NCBI RefSeq assembly: GCF_900458815.1
Contig: NZ_UHDZ01000001.1
Span: 434,001 to 498,000 of the forward strand
Reading direction: 5' to 3'
Source: Staphylococcus saccharolyticus
Lineage (GTDB): Bacteria; Bacillota; Bacilli; Staphylococcales; Staphylococcaceae
Length of the DNA: 64,000 bases
Shown: in pieces, positions 9,083 to 18,019 of the stretch
Layout: every line of letters starts with the position of its first letter
How positions within the stretch are numbered: the stretch's first letter is position 1
The notes under the pieces: model-generated
Seen by the model: only the letters and a program-made list of their open reading frames with translations
Databases searched by the model: none
Told to the model about the DNA's origin: nothing
Made by a program: the position numbers and the translations under genes

Positions 9083-10564
9083 GTGAAAGAAGTTGTTTTA
9101 GGAATTGACTTAGGGACGAGCACCATAAAAATAATTGCTGTCGATCAACAAGGGGAAGTGATAAGTTCGGTAAGTAAGCCTTTAGAATTATTCCAAGAGA
9201 GTCCAGGACATAGTGAACAAGATCCAAATGCTTGGTTCACGGCTACTAAAAATGGAATTAAAACATTAATTCAAGTAGATGAGATGTCAGATAAAATCAT
9301 TAAAGGTCTGTCATCTTCAGGACAAATGCATGGCTTGGTTATTCTTGATAAGAATGGTATGCTATTAAGAAGAGCTATATTATGGAATGATACAAGGAAT
9401 TCTGAGCAATTCAGTAGGATTAAAGGTGTATATGGTGAAAGGTTGAATTATAATCCAATTCTAGAAGGATTTACTTTACCAAAGATGCTATGGGTTCAGC
9501 AACATGAACCTGAGATATGGAAACGTGTCAGTGTGTTGATGTTACCTAAAGATTATTTGCGTTATTGTTTAACCCGAGACATTCATATGGAATATAGTGA
9601 TGCATGTAGCACGTTACTTTTTAATCCGAAAACAAATGAGTGGACAAGAGAAGTCGGTGAGTCGTTTAACTTGGGAGATAATTTACCCACCCTTGGTGCA
9701 ATCATATGATTATGTAGGAAAGGTAGAGCCATCCCTTGCTCAAGAGCTTGGATTTACAGATGAAGTTACAGTTTTTGCAGGTGGAGGTGACAATGCTTGT
9801 GGTGCAATTGGAGCAGGTGTTATACAAGATAAAAGTGCATTATGTAGTATTGGTACATCAGGTGTAGTGTTAAATGTAGAGTTTGATCATGTTACATCGT
9901 ATGATAGCAATTTACATTTCTTTAATCACAGCATTCCTCATACATATTATGCGATGAGTGTAACTTTAGCAGCTGGCTACAGTCTCAATTGGTTGAAGAG
10001 AACATTCTTTGACGATGATTCCTTCGAAACCATTATGCGTCAAGCTGAAACATCTAAAATAGGATCGGACTATTATTTGCGCCTTATTTAGCAAGGGAGA
10101 GAGCACCTCATGGCGATGCTCAAATTCGTGGTAGTCGTGGTAGTTTTATAGGAATCAGCGGTCAGCATAATAAAGCTGATTTTGCTAGAGCGGTTATCGA
10201 AGGTATCGCATATTCCTTATATGATTCAATAAAAATAATGAGGTCAGCTGGACATGAAATGCTATCTATCACTTCGATTGGTGGTGGGGCTAAAAGTAAG
10301 TTTTGGTTGCAACTTCAAGCAGATGTATTTAATGTACAAATCAAGAAACTGAAACATGAAGAAGGGCCGAGTATGGGTGCAGCTATTTTGGCAGCTTATG
10401 GACTAGGTTGGTTTAAAACTATACAAGAATGTGTTGAATCATTCATCAAAGTTGATAAAGTTTTCGAACCTAATCAAGACAATCACGCTAAATATGAACA
10501 GTTTCACTCAATATATCAAGACATCTACAATCAAACGCAACAACTTTTGAAAGTTTCTAAATGA
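9083..10564 (+). pseudogene. xylB: Xylulokinase-like FGGY sugar kinase, frameshifted twice
   Basis: ATP-dependent kinase, probably for D-xylulose: LGIDLGTSTIKI, GQMHGLV, ILWNDTRN and EGFTLPKMLW are xylulokinase hallmarks, and IGGGAKSKFWLQLQAD is in the C-terminal lobe. The start is GTG 9083 behind GGGGG. Two one-base indels break it. Near 9690 an extra C in a CCC run shifts LGDNLP/PLVQSYDYVG. Near 10077 a missing T shifts YYFAPYLA/RERAPHGDA. With both repaired the protein is about 494 residues, full length. No xylose isomerase or xylR lies nearby, so its physiological role is unclear; it follows the ribose operon in the same direction. Confidence 0.85.
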
Positions 10565-10571
10565 TTTAAAA

Positions 10572-10775
10572 AGAGGTTGGGACATCAATCATTGTTCAGG
10601 TATTTTTCGCATATTGGCAGTCGATGACTGAGTTGAAAATGCGCTTATATCAAGCCTTTTTCAACACTAGTCTGGGGTCCTAGCAAAGTTAATTTCATCT
10701 AGAAATTCATCAGACAAAGCAAGTTGGGGGTCGTTGCTGGAGTGAGACAATGAATTCTGTCTCACTCTCTTTTTA
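10572..10775 (+). repeat. STAR-like intergenic repeat, copy A
   Basis: A structured element of about 200 bases starting 8 bases after the xylulokinase stop. Parts in order: a GGTTGGGACAT opening, an inverted repeat TTGAAAA...TTTTCAA, the CTAGCAAAG segment with AATTTC/GAAATT arms, CAGACAAAGCAAGTTGGGG, and a final hairpin GAGTGAGACA/TGTCTCACTC followed by T-rich sequence. The other copies are at 16784, 19947 and 47606. The GC-rich core resembles the S. aureus STAR consensus. The rest of the gap to 11009 is AT-rich, with no gene seen. Confidence 0.8.
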
Positions 10776-11009
10776 TTTTCTGTTTTTTATTTTAATAAAA
10801 ATTGAAAAATTTAATTGATTATGACCCGGAGAAGTTAATTATTGAAAAAGTTGTAAGTAATAAATGAAAAAGTGTAAGAACTGAAAATATAAAAAATGTA
10901 TAATACAGGAAATGAATATTGACATAGTTTAAAATAAAACGTTTAATAAATATAGAATTTTACATCTTTAAATACTCAATGATTAATACAACAACGAGAG
11001 GATGACACG

Positions 11010-11721
11010 ATGTTAACATCAAAACAAGAATATATGAATCGTTACAGCGAATGACTCCTTAAAACCTTTGCCTATGTGAATGAAGTTGATTATCATGATT
11101 TACTTTTGTCACTAGAAGCACATCGTATTAAAATTCCACCTTCCAATCAACTCGGTAGATTGATTCAACAAGCCCCAATTCAATCTTTTAGTCAACGAGA
11201 TAACCAATACTTCATACAATTTTATCCTAAGTTTCAAGCACTTCATATACTAGATGCTTATTCAAGAATAATGAACTTGAGGATTAAGCCTAGAATTACC
11301 CTCTTAAAGCTAACATTTCCACTGGATGAACAAACTTATCATCAATGACTTAAACTTACCTAAAACATCAAATCATAAAGATATATTGGCCTTTCTTTAT
11401 ATCCTTCAAAAGCTTCTACTCGAATTCAAAAAATGTGATCTAGCATTTTCTTTAAAAAATAATCAATTAAATATACGATGTCCTAATCATATCATCAAAT
11501 TGAGTTTCCATTTTTCTCAAGATGAAGCCATTGTTTATCCATTACAACTTTTTATAAGTGCACATCATAGAGATATGAATTTTATCGAACAAACACAAAC
11601 ATTATCCATTTATTCTGCTAATGACTTTCTTTCAAAGATTGAAACATTGTTTTTACTTATCTTTCAATTACCTGTAATACTGACGCAAAAGGAATATTCA
11701 CTTAGTCAACCTTATGATTAA
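11010..11721 (+). pseudogene. Unrecognised protein, broken by a stop and a frameshift
   Basis: ATG 11010 (site GAGAGGATG) opens MLTSKQEYMNRYSE, then TGA at 11052-11054 and LLKTFAYVNEVDY in the same frame; a Trp codon TGG would restore it. The frame ends at 11348 while a second frame runs from about 11326 (NKLIINDLNLPK...) to a stop at 11719-11721. If joined, the protein is about 237 residues. It has no membrane span and is rich in Leu, Gln and His. I do not recognise the family. Alternatively these are two overlapping genes, the second starting at ATG 11326, but that ATG lacks a ribosome site. Confidence 0.5.
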
Positions 11722-11809
11722 TCATGAGATGATTATATGATGATGTATCTTTTATACTACATTTTGGGAATTAGGGGACCGCCACATCTATTTTATTTCA
11801 CAAAGTATA

Positions 11810-11823
11810 AGTAAACGATTACA
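11810..11823 (+). promoter_or_regulatory. cre-like box
   Basis: AGTAAACGATTACA matches the cre consensus except for the first base. It lies in the gap before the serine-deaminase operon and within the possible small RNA; its target is uncertain. Confidence 0.4.
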
Positions 11824-11896
11824 ATAAATGGTAAAATTCACTTGTTTAATAAATAAGTCATTAAAAAATAATTAATATAAACATTCATATTAACAG

Positions 11897-11931
11897 CCTC
11901 TTGCAAACTGCATTGTAAGAGGTTTGTTTTA
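11897..11931 (+). terminator. Rho-independent terminator
   Basis: CCTCTTGCAA pairs with TTGTAAGAGG across a 6-base loop, followed by TTTGTTTTATT. It is 176 bases beyond the nearest gene, so it either ends a long 3' leader or a small RNA. Confidence 0.7.
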
Positions 11932-12155
11932 TTGTGAATAATTTTTACAAACTGAGATTTAGCGTTAGAATGTTTGAGTCATCTTACAGAAAATAGGTAT
12001 TGATTCAATTGAGTTGCATAACATTAGAGAAAGAGTAAATAGTAACGAAAGTGTTGGTATTAATATTAATTGAATAGATTCTTAAACTTAAAAATATTTT
12101 CAAATTATTAAAAGTCAACCTGTTTAAATCTATTAAAAAGTGTATTAATATATAA

Positions 12156-12173
12156 TTGTGAATCAATTCACAA
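12156..12173. promoter_or_regulatory. Perfect Rex-type operator upstream of the serine-deaminase operon
   Basis: TTGTGAATCAATTCACAA has both TTGTGAA/TTCACAA half-sites of the S. aureus Rex consensus (TTGTGAAWWWWTTCACAA), four-base spacing and 9+9 dyad symmetry counting flanking bases. Only one spacer base departs from W. Rex represses fermentation genes and is released by NADH (known in S. aureus). The site lies about 97 bases before the first gene of the operon. Confidence 0.75.
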
Positions 12174-12202
12174 TATAGACTAAATTATTGTACATAAATT
12201 AT

Positions 12203-12216
12203 TGAAATCGCTTTCT
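12203..12216 (+). promoter_or_regulatory. cre-like box upstream of the serine-deaminase operon
   Basis: TGAAATCGCTTTCT matches TGWNANCGNTNWCA except at the last base. It lies 30 bases downstream of the Rex-type operator and 54 before the start codon, so CcpA could act as a roadblock there. Confidence 0.55.
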
Positions 12217-12269
12217 TAAGGGTGTACGATAACTATGGCCTAAAAATAAAGAAAGAAGGTTTTGGGGAA

Positions 12270-13313
12270 ATGAATATTATATTAGGAGTAGGGACTTTAG
12301 TACTTGTACTTATCATTATGACGCTATTCTTAAATTTCGCGCCATATGGTAAACAAGGTTTGCAAGCTTTATCAGGGGCAGCTTGTGCTACATTTTTACC
12401 ACAGGCATTTTTAAGTTATGCGATTGGTGGCGTATTCCATGTTAAGTTTTTCCAAGAAATTGGTGATTTAGTAGGGAGTTTAAGTGGTGTAGCAGTAGGG
12501 ATATTGACTTGTTTAAAGTTAGATGTATCTCCTGTATTCGCAGTTATTGTGGGCTTAGTACTACATGATTCAAAATTATTACCAGCATTTATCGCGGCTT
12601 ATCTCGTTGCATTTGGTATTAAATTTATTGAGAAAAAAGTTCCGGAAGGTCTAGATTTAATTGTTGTAATTTTATTGGCTCCAGCAGTTACATTTGGTCT
12701 TGCGAACTTAATTTCACCAGGGGTTATCGCAGTACTTAAACAAATTGGTAGTGCAGTAACTTCAGTAGGTGATAGCAATCCATATGCATTAGCAGTCATT
12801 CTTGGACTTGTTATTCCGGTAACAGGAATGACACCACTAAGTTCAATGGTATTAACAAGTTTACTTGGTTTAACAGGTATTCCAATGGCAATTGGTGCAT
12901 TAACATGTACAGGTTCTTCATTTGTAAATGGCATTTTATTCAGCAGACTTAAAATCGGTAAAAAAGCTAACGCATTTGCTGTATTTGTAGAACCATTAAC
13001 ACAAATAGACTTAATTGCTAAATATCCATTGCAACTTTATGGAACGAACGCTCTTATCGGGGTAGTCAACGCTTGTATTGTGACATTTAGCGGATTAGTA
13101 ATTAATATTAAAGGTATGGCAACACCAATTGCTGGTGCGATTGTACTATTTGGTTTCAATAACCCTGTCACATCTGCCATCACAATTGCGGCAGTAGCAA
13201 TTGCAAGTGTGGTCTTAGCATTTATTACCAGTACTATTATTAAAAGATTTAACTTAATGGACGTTAGCTTCAAGTTACCACGAAGAAAAAGCCAAGTTGA
13301 GGAGAGTGTTTAA
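12270..13313 (+). CDS. PfoR-like / PTS_EIIC_2-family membrane protein
   Basis: Multi-spanning membrane protein of 347 residues from ATG 12270 (GAAAGAAGG 10-19 bases upstream). It has about nine to ten hydrophobic segments with small-residue motifs such as LSGAACATFLPQAF, VIPVTGMTPLSSMV and GATCTGSSFVNG-like TCTGSSFVNGILF. The family includes Clostridium PfoR, once called a regulator, and PTS enzyme IIC-like proteins. Directly upstream of sdaAB (2-base gap) it most likely moves serine or a related substrate; that role is inferred from context only. S. aureus has the same arrangement. The in-frame extension to 12222 has no ribosome site. Confidence 0.8.
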   Translation: MNIILGVGTLVLVLIIMTLFLNFAPYGKQGLQALSGAACATFLPQAFLSYAIGGVFHVKFFQEIGDLVGSLSGVAVGILTCLKLDVSPVFAVIVGLVLHDSKLLPAFIAAYLVAFGIKFIEKKVPEGLDLIVVILLAPAVTFGLANLISPGVIAVLKQIGSAVTSVGDSNPYALAVILGLVIPVTGMTPLSSMVLTSLLGLTGIPMAIGALTCTGSSFVNGILFSRLKIGKKANAFAVFVEPLTQIDLIAKYPLQLYGTNALIGVVNACIVTFSGLVINIKGMATPIAGAIVLFGFNNPVTSAITIAAVAIASVVLAFITSTIIKRFNLMDVSFKLPRRKSQVEESV

Positions 13314-13315
13314 TA

Positions 13316-13996
13316 ATGGCTAAAAGCTATGATTATCAAAGTGCTTTCGATATTATTGGACCAGTGATGATGGGACCTTCTAGTTCTCATACTGCTGGTG
13401 CGGTAAAGATTGGTAATTCAGCAAGAGCTGTTTTAGGAGACGCGCCTAAGAGTTTAGAAATTCATTACTATGAATCTTTTGCTAAAACTCATCAAGGTCA
13501 TGGTACAGACGTTGCTATTGTTGGTGGTGCTATGGGCTACAGCACTTTCGACAATCGAATTAAATCATCCTTAGACATTGCAAAACAAGAAAATATTAAA
13601 GTTGATATCTTTGAAGAAGATGGAGAAAGTATTGGTCAACATCCGAACTGTGCGTTTATTAAAGCAGATACAGAGGATGGACGCCATATAGAAGTCATTG
13701 GTATTTCTATTGGTGGAGGTACAATTAAACTTAAAGGTATCAATGTCAATGGTTTAGAAGTGGAACTTAATAATGGGCTCCCATTATTAGAAATAGATGG
13801 AGAAATAGACAAAGCGCAAATTAATCATTTAATTAATGATTTTTCAGATATGAACATTGATTTTGGTGATGAAATTGCCAAAATAAGTGATTATAATGGT
13901 TTAGTCGTATTTCCTTTAAATAAAGCAATCTCAGAGTCATCATTAAATAAAATAAATGATAAATACAGTGATTTAAACGTTTCCTATATCAAATAG
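13316..13996 (+). CDS. sdaAB: L-serine dehydratase beta subunit
   Basis: Regulatory/structural beta chain of the iron-sulfur L-serine deaminase (serine to pyruvate and ammonia). It has 226 residues. MMGPSSSHTAGAVKIG at residues 17-32 is the serine-binding signature, and a C-terminal ACT-like region begins near 150. The ATG at 13316 lies 2 bases after the preceding stop, with the site GAGGAGAG inside the upstream gene. The alpha chain follows after 12 bases. Intact. Confidence 0.93.
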   Translation: MAKSYDYQSAFDIIGPVMMGPSSSHTAGAVKIGNSARAVLGDAPKSLEIHYYESFAKTHQGHGTDVAIVGGAMGYSTFDNRIKSSLDIAKQENIKVDIFEEDGESIGQHPNCAFIKADTEDGRHIEVIGISIGGGTIKLKGINVNGLEVELNNGLPLLEIDGEIDKAQINHLINDFSDMNIDFGDEIAKISDYNGLVVFPLNKAISESSLNKINDKYSDLNVSYIK

Positions 13997-14008
13997 AGGG
14001 GGATTAAC

Positions 14009-14908
14009 ATGTTTGATTCAATTAGAGAGACAATAGATTATTCAGTTGAAAATAACATAAGTTTCGCTGATATGATGATCAATGAAGAAATGGGAAGAGA
14101 AGGCAAGTCACGTGAAGAAGTGCGTGACCTAATGAAACAGAATTTAAACGTGATGCGTGACGCTGTTGAAAAGGGAACTACTGGAGATGGCGTAGAAAGT
14201 GTTACAGGTTATACTGGCCATGATGCAGCTAAACTTCGTGATTATAATGAGAATAATCATGCATTATCAGGACGCGAGATGGTAGAAGCTGTTACAGGTG
14301 CTGTTGCTACGAATGAAGTCAATGCAGCGATGGGAATTATTTGTGCTACTCCGACAGCTGGCTCCTCGGGAACGATTCCCGGTGTTATCTTTAAATTAGA
14401 AAAAACACATGACCTTACTGAAGATCAAATGATAGATTTCTTATTTACTTCAGCATTATTTGGTCGAGTTGTTGCAAACAATGCGAGTGTTGCAGGTGCT
14501 ACCGGAGGTTGTCAAGCCGAAGTCGGTTCAGCATCAGCGATGGCTGCGGCGGCTGCAGTATCTATATTTAATGGAACACCAGAGCAATCTGGTCATGCAA
14601 TGGCTTTAGCAATTAGTAACTTATTAGGTTTAGTGTGTGATCCAGTTGCAGGTTTAGTTGAGATTCCATGTGTAATGAGAAATGCTATAGGGTCTGGAAA
14701 TGCATTGATTTCGGCAGACCTTGCATTAGCTGGTGTTGAAAGTCAAATTCCAGTTGATGAAGTTATTAGCGCAATGGATAGAGTTGGTCGTAATTTACCA
14801 GCCTCACTTAGAGAAACAGGATTAGGTGGTTTAGCAGGTACACCAACTGGCGAAGAAATCAAACGTAAAATTTTCGGTGAAGCCGATAATATGGTTAAAA
14901 ATAATTAA
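14009..14908 (+). CDS. sdaAA: L-serine dehydratase alpha subunit (4Fe-4S)
   Basis: Catalytic alpha chain. The 299 residues contain the cysteine set expected for the cluster: CATPTAGSSGTIPG, GGCQAEVGSA and CDPVAGLVEIPC. With sdaAB it feeds serine carbon into pyruvate. The start is ATG 14009 behind GAGGGGG. It ends the operon; a strong terminator follows 15 bases later. The oxygen-labile cluster and the Rex-type operator upstream fit use under low oxygen (inference). Confidence 0.95.
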   Translation: MFDSIRETIDYSVENNISFADMMINEEMGREGKSREEVRDLMKQNLNVMRDAVEKGTTGDGVESVTGYTGHDAAKLRDYNENNHALSGREMVEAVTGAVATNEVNAAMGIICATPTAGSSGTIPGVIFKLEKTHDLTEDQMIDFLFTSALFGRVVANNASVAGATGGCQAEVGSASAMAAAAAVSIFNGTPEQSGHAMALAISNLLGLVCDPVAGLVEIPCVMRNAIGSGNALISADLALAGVESQIPVDEVISAMDRVGRNLPASLRETGLGGLAGTPTGEEIKRKIFGEADNMVKNN

Positions 14909-14923
14909 TTCAATATAATACGG

Positions 14924-14967
14924 AAGCACTTAAGTTTTGTTGGATACAAAGTTTAAGTGCTTTTTTT
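14924..14967 (+). terminator. Rho-independent terminator of the serine-deaminase operon
   Basis: AAGCACTTAA...TTAAGTGCTT is followed by seven T. Confidence 0.9.
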
Positions 14968-15115
14968 GTGATTGTAAGAGTATATAAAATAGCTCTAACT
15001 TTCAAAGCAAGTATTTAATTAGAGATTACAATGGATTGCTGTCCAATGTATTAAGTATGCCATAAAATTATAAATTTGCGAATAAAGGATTACAAAAGTC
15101 AATTGTGTCTTGCAT

Positions 15116-15152
15116 AAGTAGTACTAGCTTTCAAAGAAAGCAGTGCTACTTT
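15116..15152. terminator. Strong hairpin, possible bidirectional terminator
   Basis: AAGTAGTACTAGCTTTC pairs with GAAAGCAGTGCTACTT across AAA with one bulge. It sits in a 299-base gap before the small membrane protein. The weak T-rich 3' flank leaves terminator versus structured leader undecided. Confidence 0.5.
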
Positions 15153-15207
15153 ATATATTGCAAATTTTCTGACATCAATCTAAAATAGCTTAAAAGAGGT
15201 TGATGTA

Positions 15208-15378
15208 ATGCTTAGATTATTTCTTATCTTTCTGGCATTCATCATTAACACAACTATAACTTATTTATGGACGGCTGAGGGGACATGGCCAAATTTGTTG
15301 TTTAATTTATTATCATTGAGCATGATTTTAGTATTTATGTTCTATTATATTCGTTTTGTTATTGAGAATAAAAAATAA
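15208..15378 (+). CDS. Tiny two-span membrane protein, unknown
   Basis: A 56-residue frame from ATG 15208 with the site AAGAGGTTGATGT a few bases upstream. Hydrophobic segment 1 is about residues 3-20 (RLFLIFLAFIINTTITYL) and segment 2 about 30-52 (LLFNLLSLSMILVFMFYYIRF). A short basic tail IENKK puts the C-terminus inside. The strong ribosome site and clean topology make it a credible gene. I do not recognise it. It converges on the acetyltransferase and sits between the serine operon and srtA. Confidence 0.6.
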   Translation: MLRLFLIFLAFIINTTITYLWTAEGTWPNLLFNLLSLSMILVFMFYYIRFVIENKK

Positions 15379-15478
15379 GACTGTTGAGAAATCTTCACTT
15401 TATTCATTGAATCATTCGTGTAAGATGATGATATTGTAATCATACCTATGAAATGTAAATAGATTTCACTCAGTCCTT

Positions 15479-16030
15479 TTATAATTTCTGATATAAATCT
15501 AATTGATAAAACGAAAGGTCTAACCACCTTTCAAATTTATACCTCACTTTCTTAACTGTACCTGCATATGTGAAGTTGAATTTTTCATGTAACTTAATAC
15601 TTTCTTTATTAGTTGCATCAATCCCTGCCACGATTGTTCGATAGCCTTCATTTTTAGCGTAGTAGATAAGAATATTAAGTAGTTGGGAAGCAATACCTTG
15701 ACCTCTATAGTTTATATCTACATAAATAAAATGCTCAATTGTATAGAGATAAGCTGGCCAGTCTCTAAAAGAGACAAATGTCGCATATCCTACTACTCGA
15801 TTATTTATTTCATAAACCCATATTGGTTCATTTGAATTAAATTTAGAGTTAAACCATTGTTCTCGTTCTTCTAAAGTTTTAGCTTCATAAGTATAAACTG
15901 CAGTTGTATTTAAAATAGCATCATTATATATTTTTAGTATATCTAGTAAGTCTTCTTTTTTTTTGTAAATCTTATCATAAACATCCCTCATTTTTATTTT
16001 ATTTATAAACCTAATTGTTCTTGCTAGCAA
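15479..16030 (-). CDS. GNAT acetyltransferase (phosphinothricin/YwnH type)
   Basis: N-acetyltransferase of the PAT/YwnH group, which acetylates small amines such as phosphinothricin or methionine derivatives in relatives. Signatures: ILKIYNDAILNTTAVYTYE, the acetyl-CoA loop YRGQGIASQLL, and GIDATNKESIKLHEKFNF. The natural start is unclear. ATG at 15989-15991 (MRDVYDKIY) gives about 170 residues but lacks a good ribosome site. Relatives begin IRxATxEDL directly before DILKIYND, so the stretch YDKIYKKKE looks like a small insertion or indel. It sits between the serine operon and srtA as in S. aureus. Confidence 0.8.
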   Translation of the reverse strand: MLARTIRFINKIKMRDVYDKIYKKKEDLLDILKIYNDAILNTTAVYTYEAKTLEEREQWFNSKFNSNEPIWVYEINNRVVGYATFVSFRDWPAYLYTIEHFIYVDINYRGQGIASQLLNILIYYAKNEGYRTIVAGIDATNKESIKLHEKFNFTYAGTVKKVRYKFERWLDLSFYQLDLYQKL

Positions 16031-16165
16031 CTTTTTGTAAAGTTATTTAACATTTTTAACCAGTGCTCATTCTACGACAGTGCCTAGTGTTGTATCTTTC
16101 ATTTAATGCTATACTAAAAATAAAATTATACATACTGTGAATACATACTTAAAGGAGTTACTGAC

Positions 16166-16777
16166 ATGAGAAAATGGACAAGTAAACTAATGACTCTAGT
16201 TGGAGTATTGTTAATCATTTTAGCGATTTATTTTTTTGCGAAGCCCTATATAGATAATTATCTTCATGAAAAGGATAATGATAATAAAATTGAGAATTAT
16301 AATAAAGCTGAGAAAAAACAGTCAACCTCACCTAAAGAAAGCCCTCAAATACCTAAAGATAAAGCTAAAATGGCAGGATATATTGAAATTCCTGATGCAC
16401 AAATTAAAGAGCCTGTTTATCCAGGTCCTGCTACACCACAACAATTGAACCGTGGTGTTAGCTTTGCAGAGGGTGATGAGTCACTTAATCAACAAAATAT
16501 TTCTATAGCAGGGCATACATTTACTGATCGTCCGCATTACCAATTTACAAATTTAAAAGCTGCAAAAAAGGGAAGTAAAGTTTACTTCAAGGTGGGGAAT
16601 CAAACAAGAAAGTATAAGATAACTAAAATTCATGATGTTAAACCGACTGAGGTAAAGGTTCTAGATGAACATCCTAGTAAAAAAAATCAACTTACATTAA
16701 TTACATGCGATGATTATAATGAACAAACTGGCGTATGGGAGACACGTAAAATTTTCGTTGCGACACAAATGAATTAA
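16166..16777 (+). CDS. srtA: Sortase A (class A transpeptidase)
   Basis: Membrane-anchored enzyme that cleaves LPXTG proteins and links them to the peptidoglycan cross-bridge. It has 203 residues: an N-terminal signal-anchor (about 8-27), a polar linker, and the beta-barrel. Catalytic residues are visible: His in SIAGHTF, Cys in TLITCDDYN, and Arg in WETRKIF. The ATG at 16166 has the site AAAGGAG. Very close to S. aureus SrtA throughout the catalytic domain. A STAR-like repeat begins 7 bases after the stop. Confidence 0.97.
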   Translation: MRKWTSKLMTLVGVLLIILAIYFFAKPYIDNYLHEKDNDNKIENYNKAEKKQSTSPKESPQIPKDKAKMAGYIEIPDAQIKEPVYPGPATPQQLNRGVSFAEGDESLNQQNISIAGHTFTDRPHYQFTNLKAAKKGSKVYFKVGNQTRKYKITKIHDVKPTEVKVLDEHPSKKNQLTLITCDDYNEQTGVWETRKIFVATQMN

Positions 16778-16783
16778 TTGACT

Positions 16784-16988
16784 GAGAGTCTGGTGCATAT
16801 AATATGTTTAGGTTCTTAAACGTTTTCGCAGTGGCTGACTTAATTGAAACGCGCTTATATCAAGTTCTTTTCAAGACTAGTCCCGGGCCCCAACAAAGAG
16901 AATTTCATATAGAAATTCGACAGACAAAGCAAGTTGGGGTTAGGGGTGGGACTACGAATTTATTATAAATTCTGTCCCATCCTTTTTT
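16784..16988 (+). repeat. STAR-like intergenic repeat, copy B
   Basis: Same orientation and layout as copy A. It begins GAGAGTCTGG and contains the best STAR core of the four, CCCGGGCCCCAACAAAG (reverse complement CTTTGTTGGGGCCCGGG), then GAAATTC, CAAAGCAAGTTGGGG, and a closing GGGTGGGAC...GTCCCATCC hairpin with a T run. It probably also ends the srtA transcript. It accounts for most of the 334-base gap to the HAD gene. Confidence 0.85.
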
Positions 16989-17111
16989 ATATTTTGAAAT
17001 AACTTTCAAATAGTGAATATAGTTTCAGTATCAAAGATTTATCTTCATTCATCTCATATGTATCTCTATAATTAAAGTAAAGTAACGTAAACAAAAGGGG
17101 TTAAATATAAA

Positions 17112-17914
17112 ATGATTAAAGCAATTGCGGTAGATATGGATGGTACATTTCTTGATACGAATAAACAATTTGATCAATCACGTTTTGAAGAGATTTTTAA
17201 GAAATTGAAAGACAAGGGGATTGTATTTATAGCTGTAAGTGGTAATCAATATGCTAAATTGAAGTCTATTTTTGGTGTTAGAGATATGTTTTTTATTTCA
17301 GAAAATGGAGCAGTTATCTATAAAGGTAATGAAATGTATAGTTATCGTAGTTTTAATCGATATATTTTCCAAAGTGTAGTGGATGATTTAAATATCAACA
17401 ATAAAATAGATCAATTAATTATTTGTGATGTGAAAAGTGCCTATATTTTAAAGAATACAAGTGAGAATTTTAAAGAAGACGCGCGTCTTTATTATCATCA
17501 ACTTGAAGAGATTGATTCATTACAAGCTTTACCTGATAATGACTATGTGAAAATTGCATTTAATATTAATCGTGAAACACATCCTAGATTATACAAGGAG
17601 TTAGGTGAAATTTTCAAAGATTCAATAAAATTAGTGTCTAGTGGGCGTGACAGTATTGATATCATTATGCCTAATATGCCTAGGGACAAGCATTGACTAG
17701 ACTTTTAAATGAGTGGAATATGTCGCCAGATGATTTAATGGCTTTTGGTGATGCTAATAATGATAAAGATATGTTAGAACTTGCTAAACACAGTTATGTA
17801 ATGACAAATAGTGAAGATGCATCACTATTTGATATTGCGAGTGGTGTTGTACCTTCAAATGATGAACAAGGGGTTCTTACGACGATTGAAAAGGTAGTTC
17901 TTGGATATTCATAG
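17112..17914 (+). pseudogene. HAD-superfamily (Cof-type) phosphatase, frameshifted
   Basis: Cytoplasmic sugar-phosphate or nucleotide phosphatase of the Cof/YwpJ group. DMDGTFLDT (motif I, nucleophile Asp), the SGN of motif II and GDANNDKDML (motif IV) are intact. One base is lost near 17684: the sequence reads CCTAGGGACAAGC where CCTAAGGGACAAGC would give PKGQALTRLL and join both halves. This removes the motif III Lys from the frame. The rejoined protein is about 267 residues, full length. A clean hairpin terminator follows. Function before damage is generic. Confidence 0.8.
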
Positions 17915-17925
17915 TAATTAGAAAA

Positions 17926-17949
17926 AGGGAGTGACACTAGTCACTCCCT
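17926..17949. terminator. Hairpin terminator after the HAD gene
   Basis: AGGGAGTGAC and GTCACTCCCT pair perfectly over a 4-base loop, 9 bases past the stop. The 3' flank is only moderately T-rich. Confidence 0.7.
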
Positions 17950-17979
17950 CAATCTTTGAATTAAAAAATAACTTTTTCA

Positions 17980-18008
17980 ATAAGCTAAAAGAGTGATGAA
18001 TGACACTC
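17980..18008 (-). terminator. Terminator of the D-lactate dehydrogenase gene
   Basis: On the minus strand GAGTG...CACTC is followed by TTTT, 12 bases beyond the ddh stop. It converges with the HAD terminator. Confidence 0.6.
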
Positions 18009-18019
18009 CCAAAAATTTA

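Larger units (their letters stand above)
11765..11931 (+). ncRNA. Possible small RNA ending in a terminator hairpin
   Basis: Between the broken gene and the serine operon is a stretch with a -10-like TATACT (11753-11758), a G-track (GGGAATTAGGGGACCGCC, 11765-11782) and a terminator at its 3' end. A cre-like box (11810-11823) lies inside. No open frame fills it. The arrangement recalls staphylococcal CcpA-linked small RNAs such as RsaI/RsaOG, but I cannot confirm homology by eye. The cre box would be internal rather than in the promoter, which weakens the idea. Confidence 0.3.
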
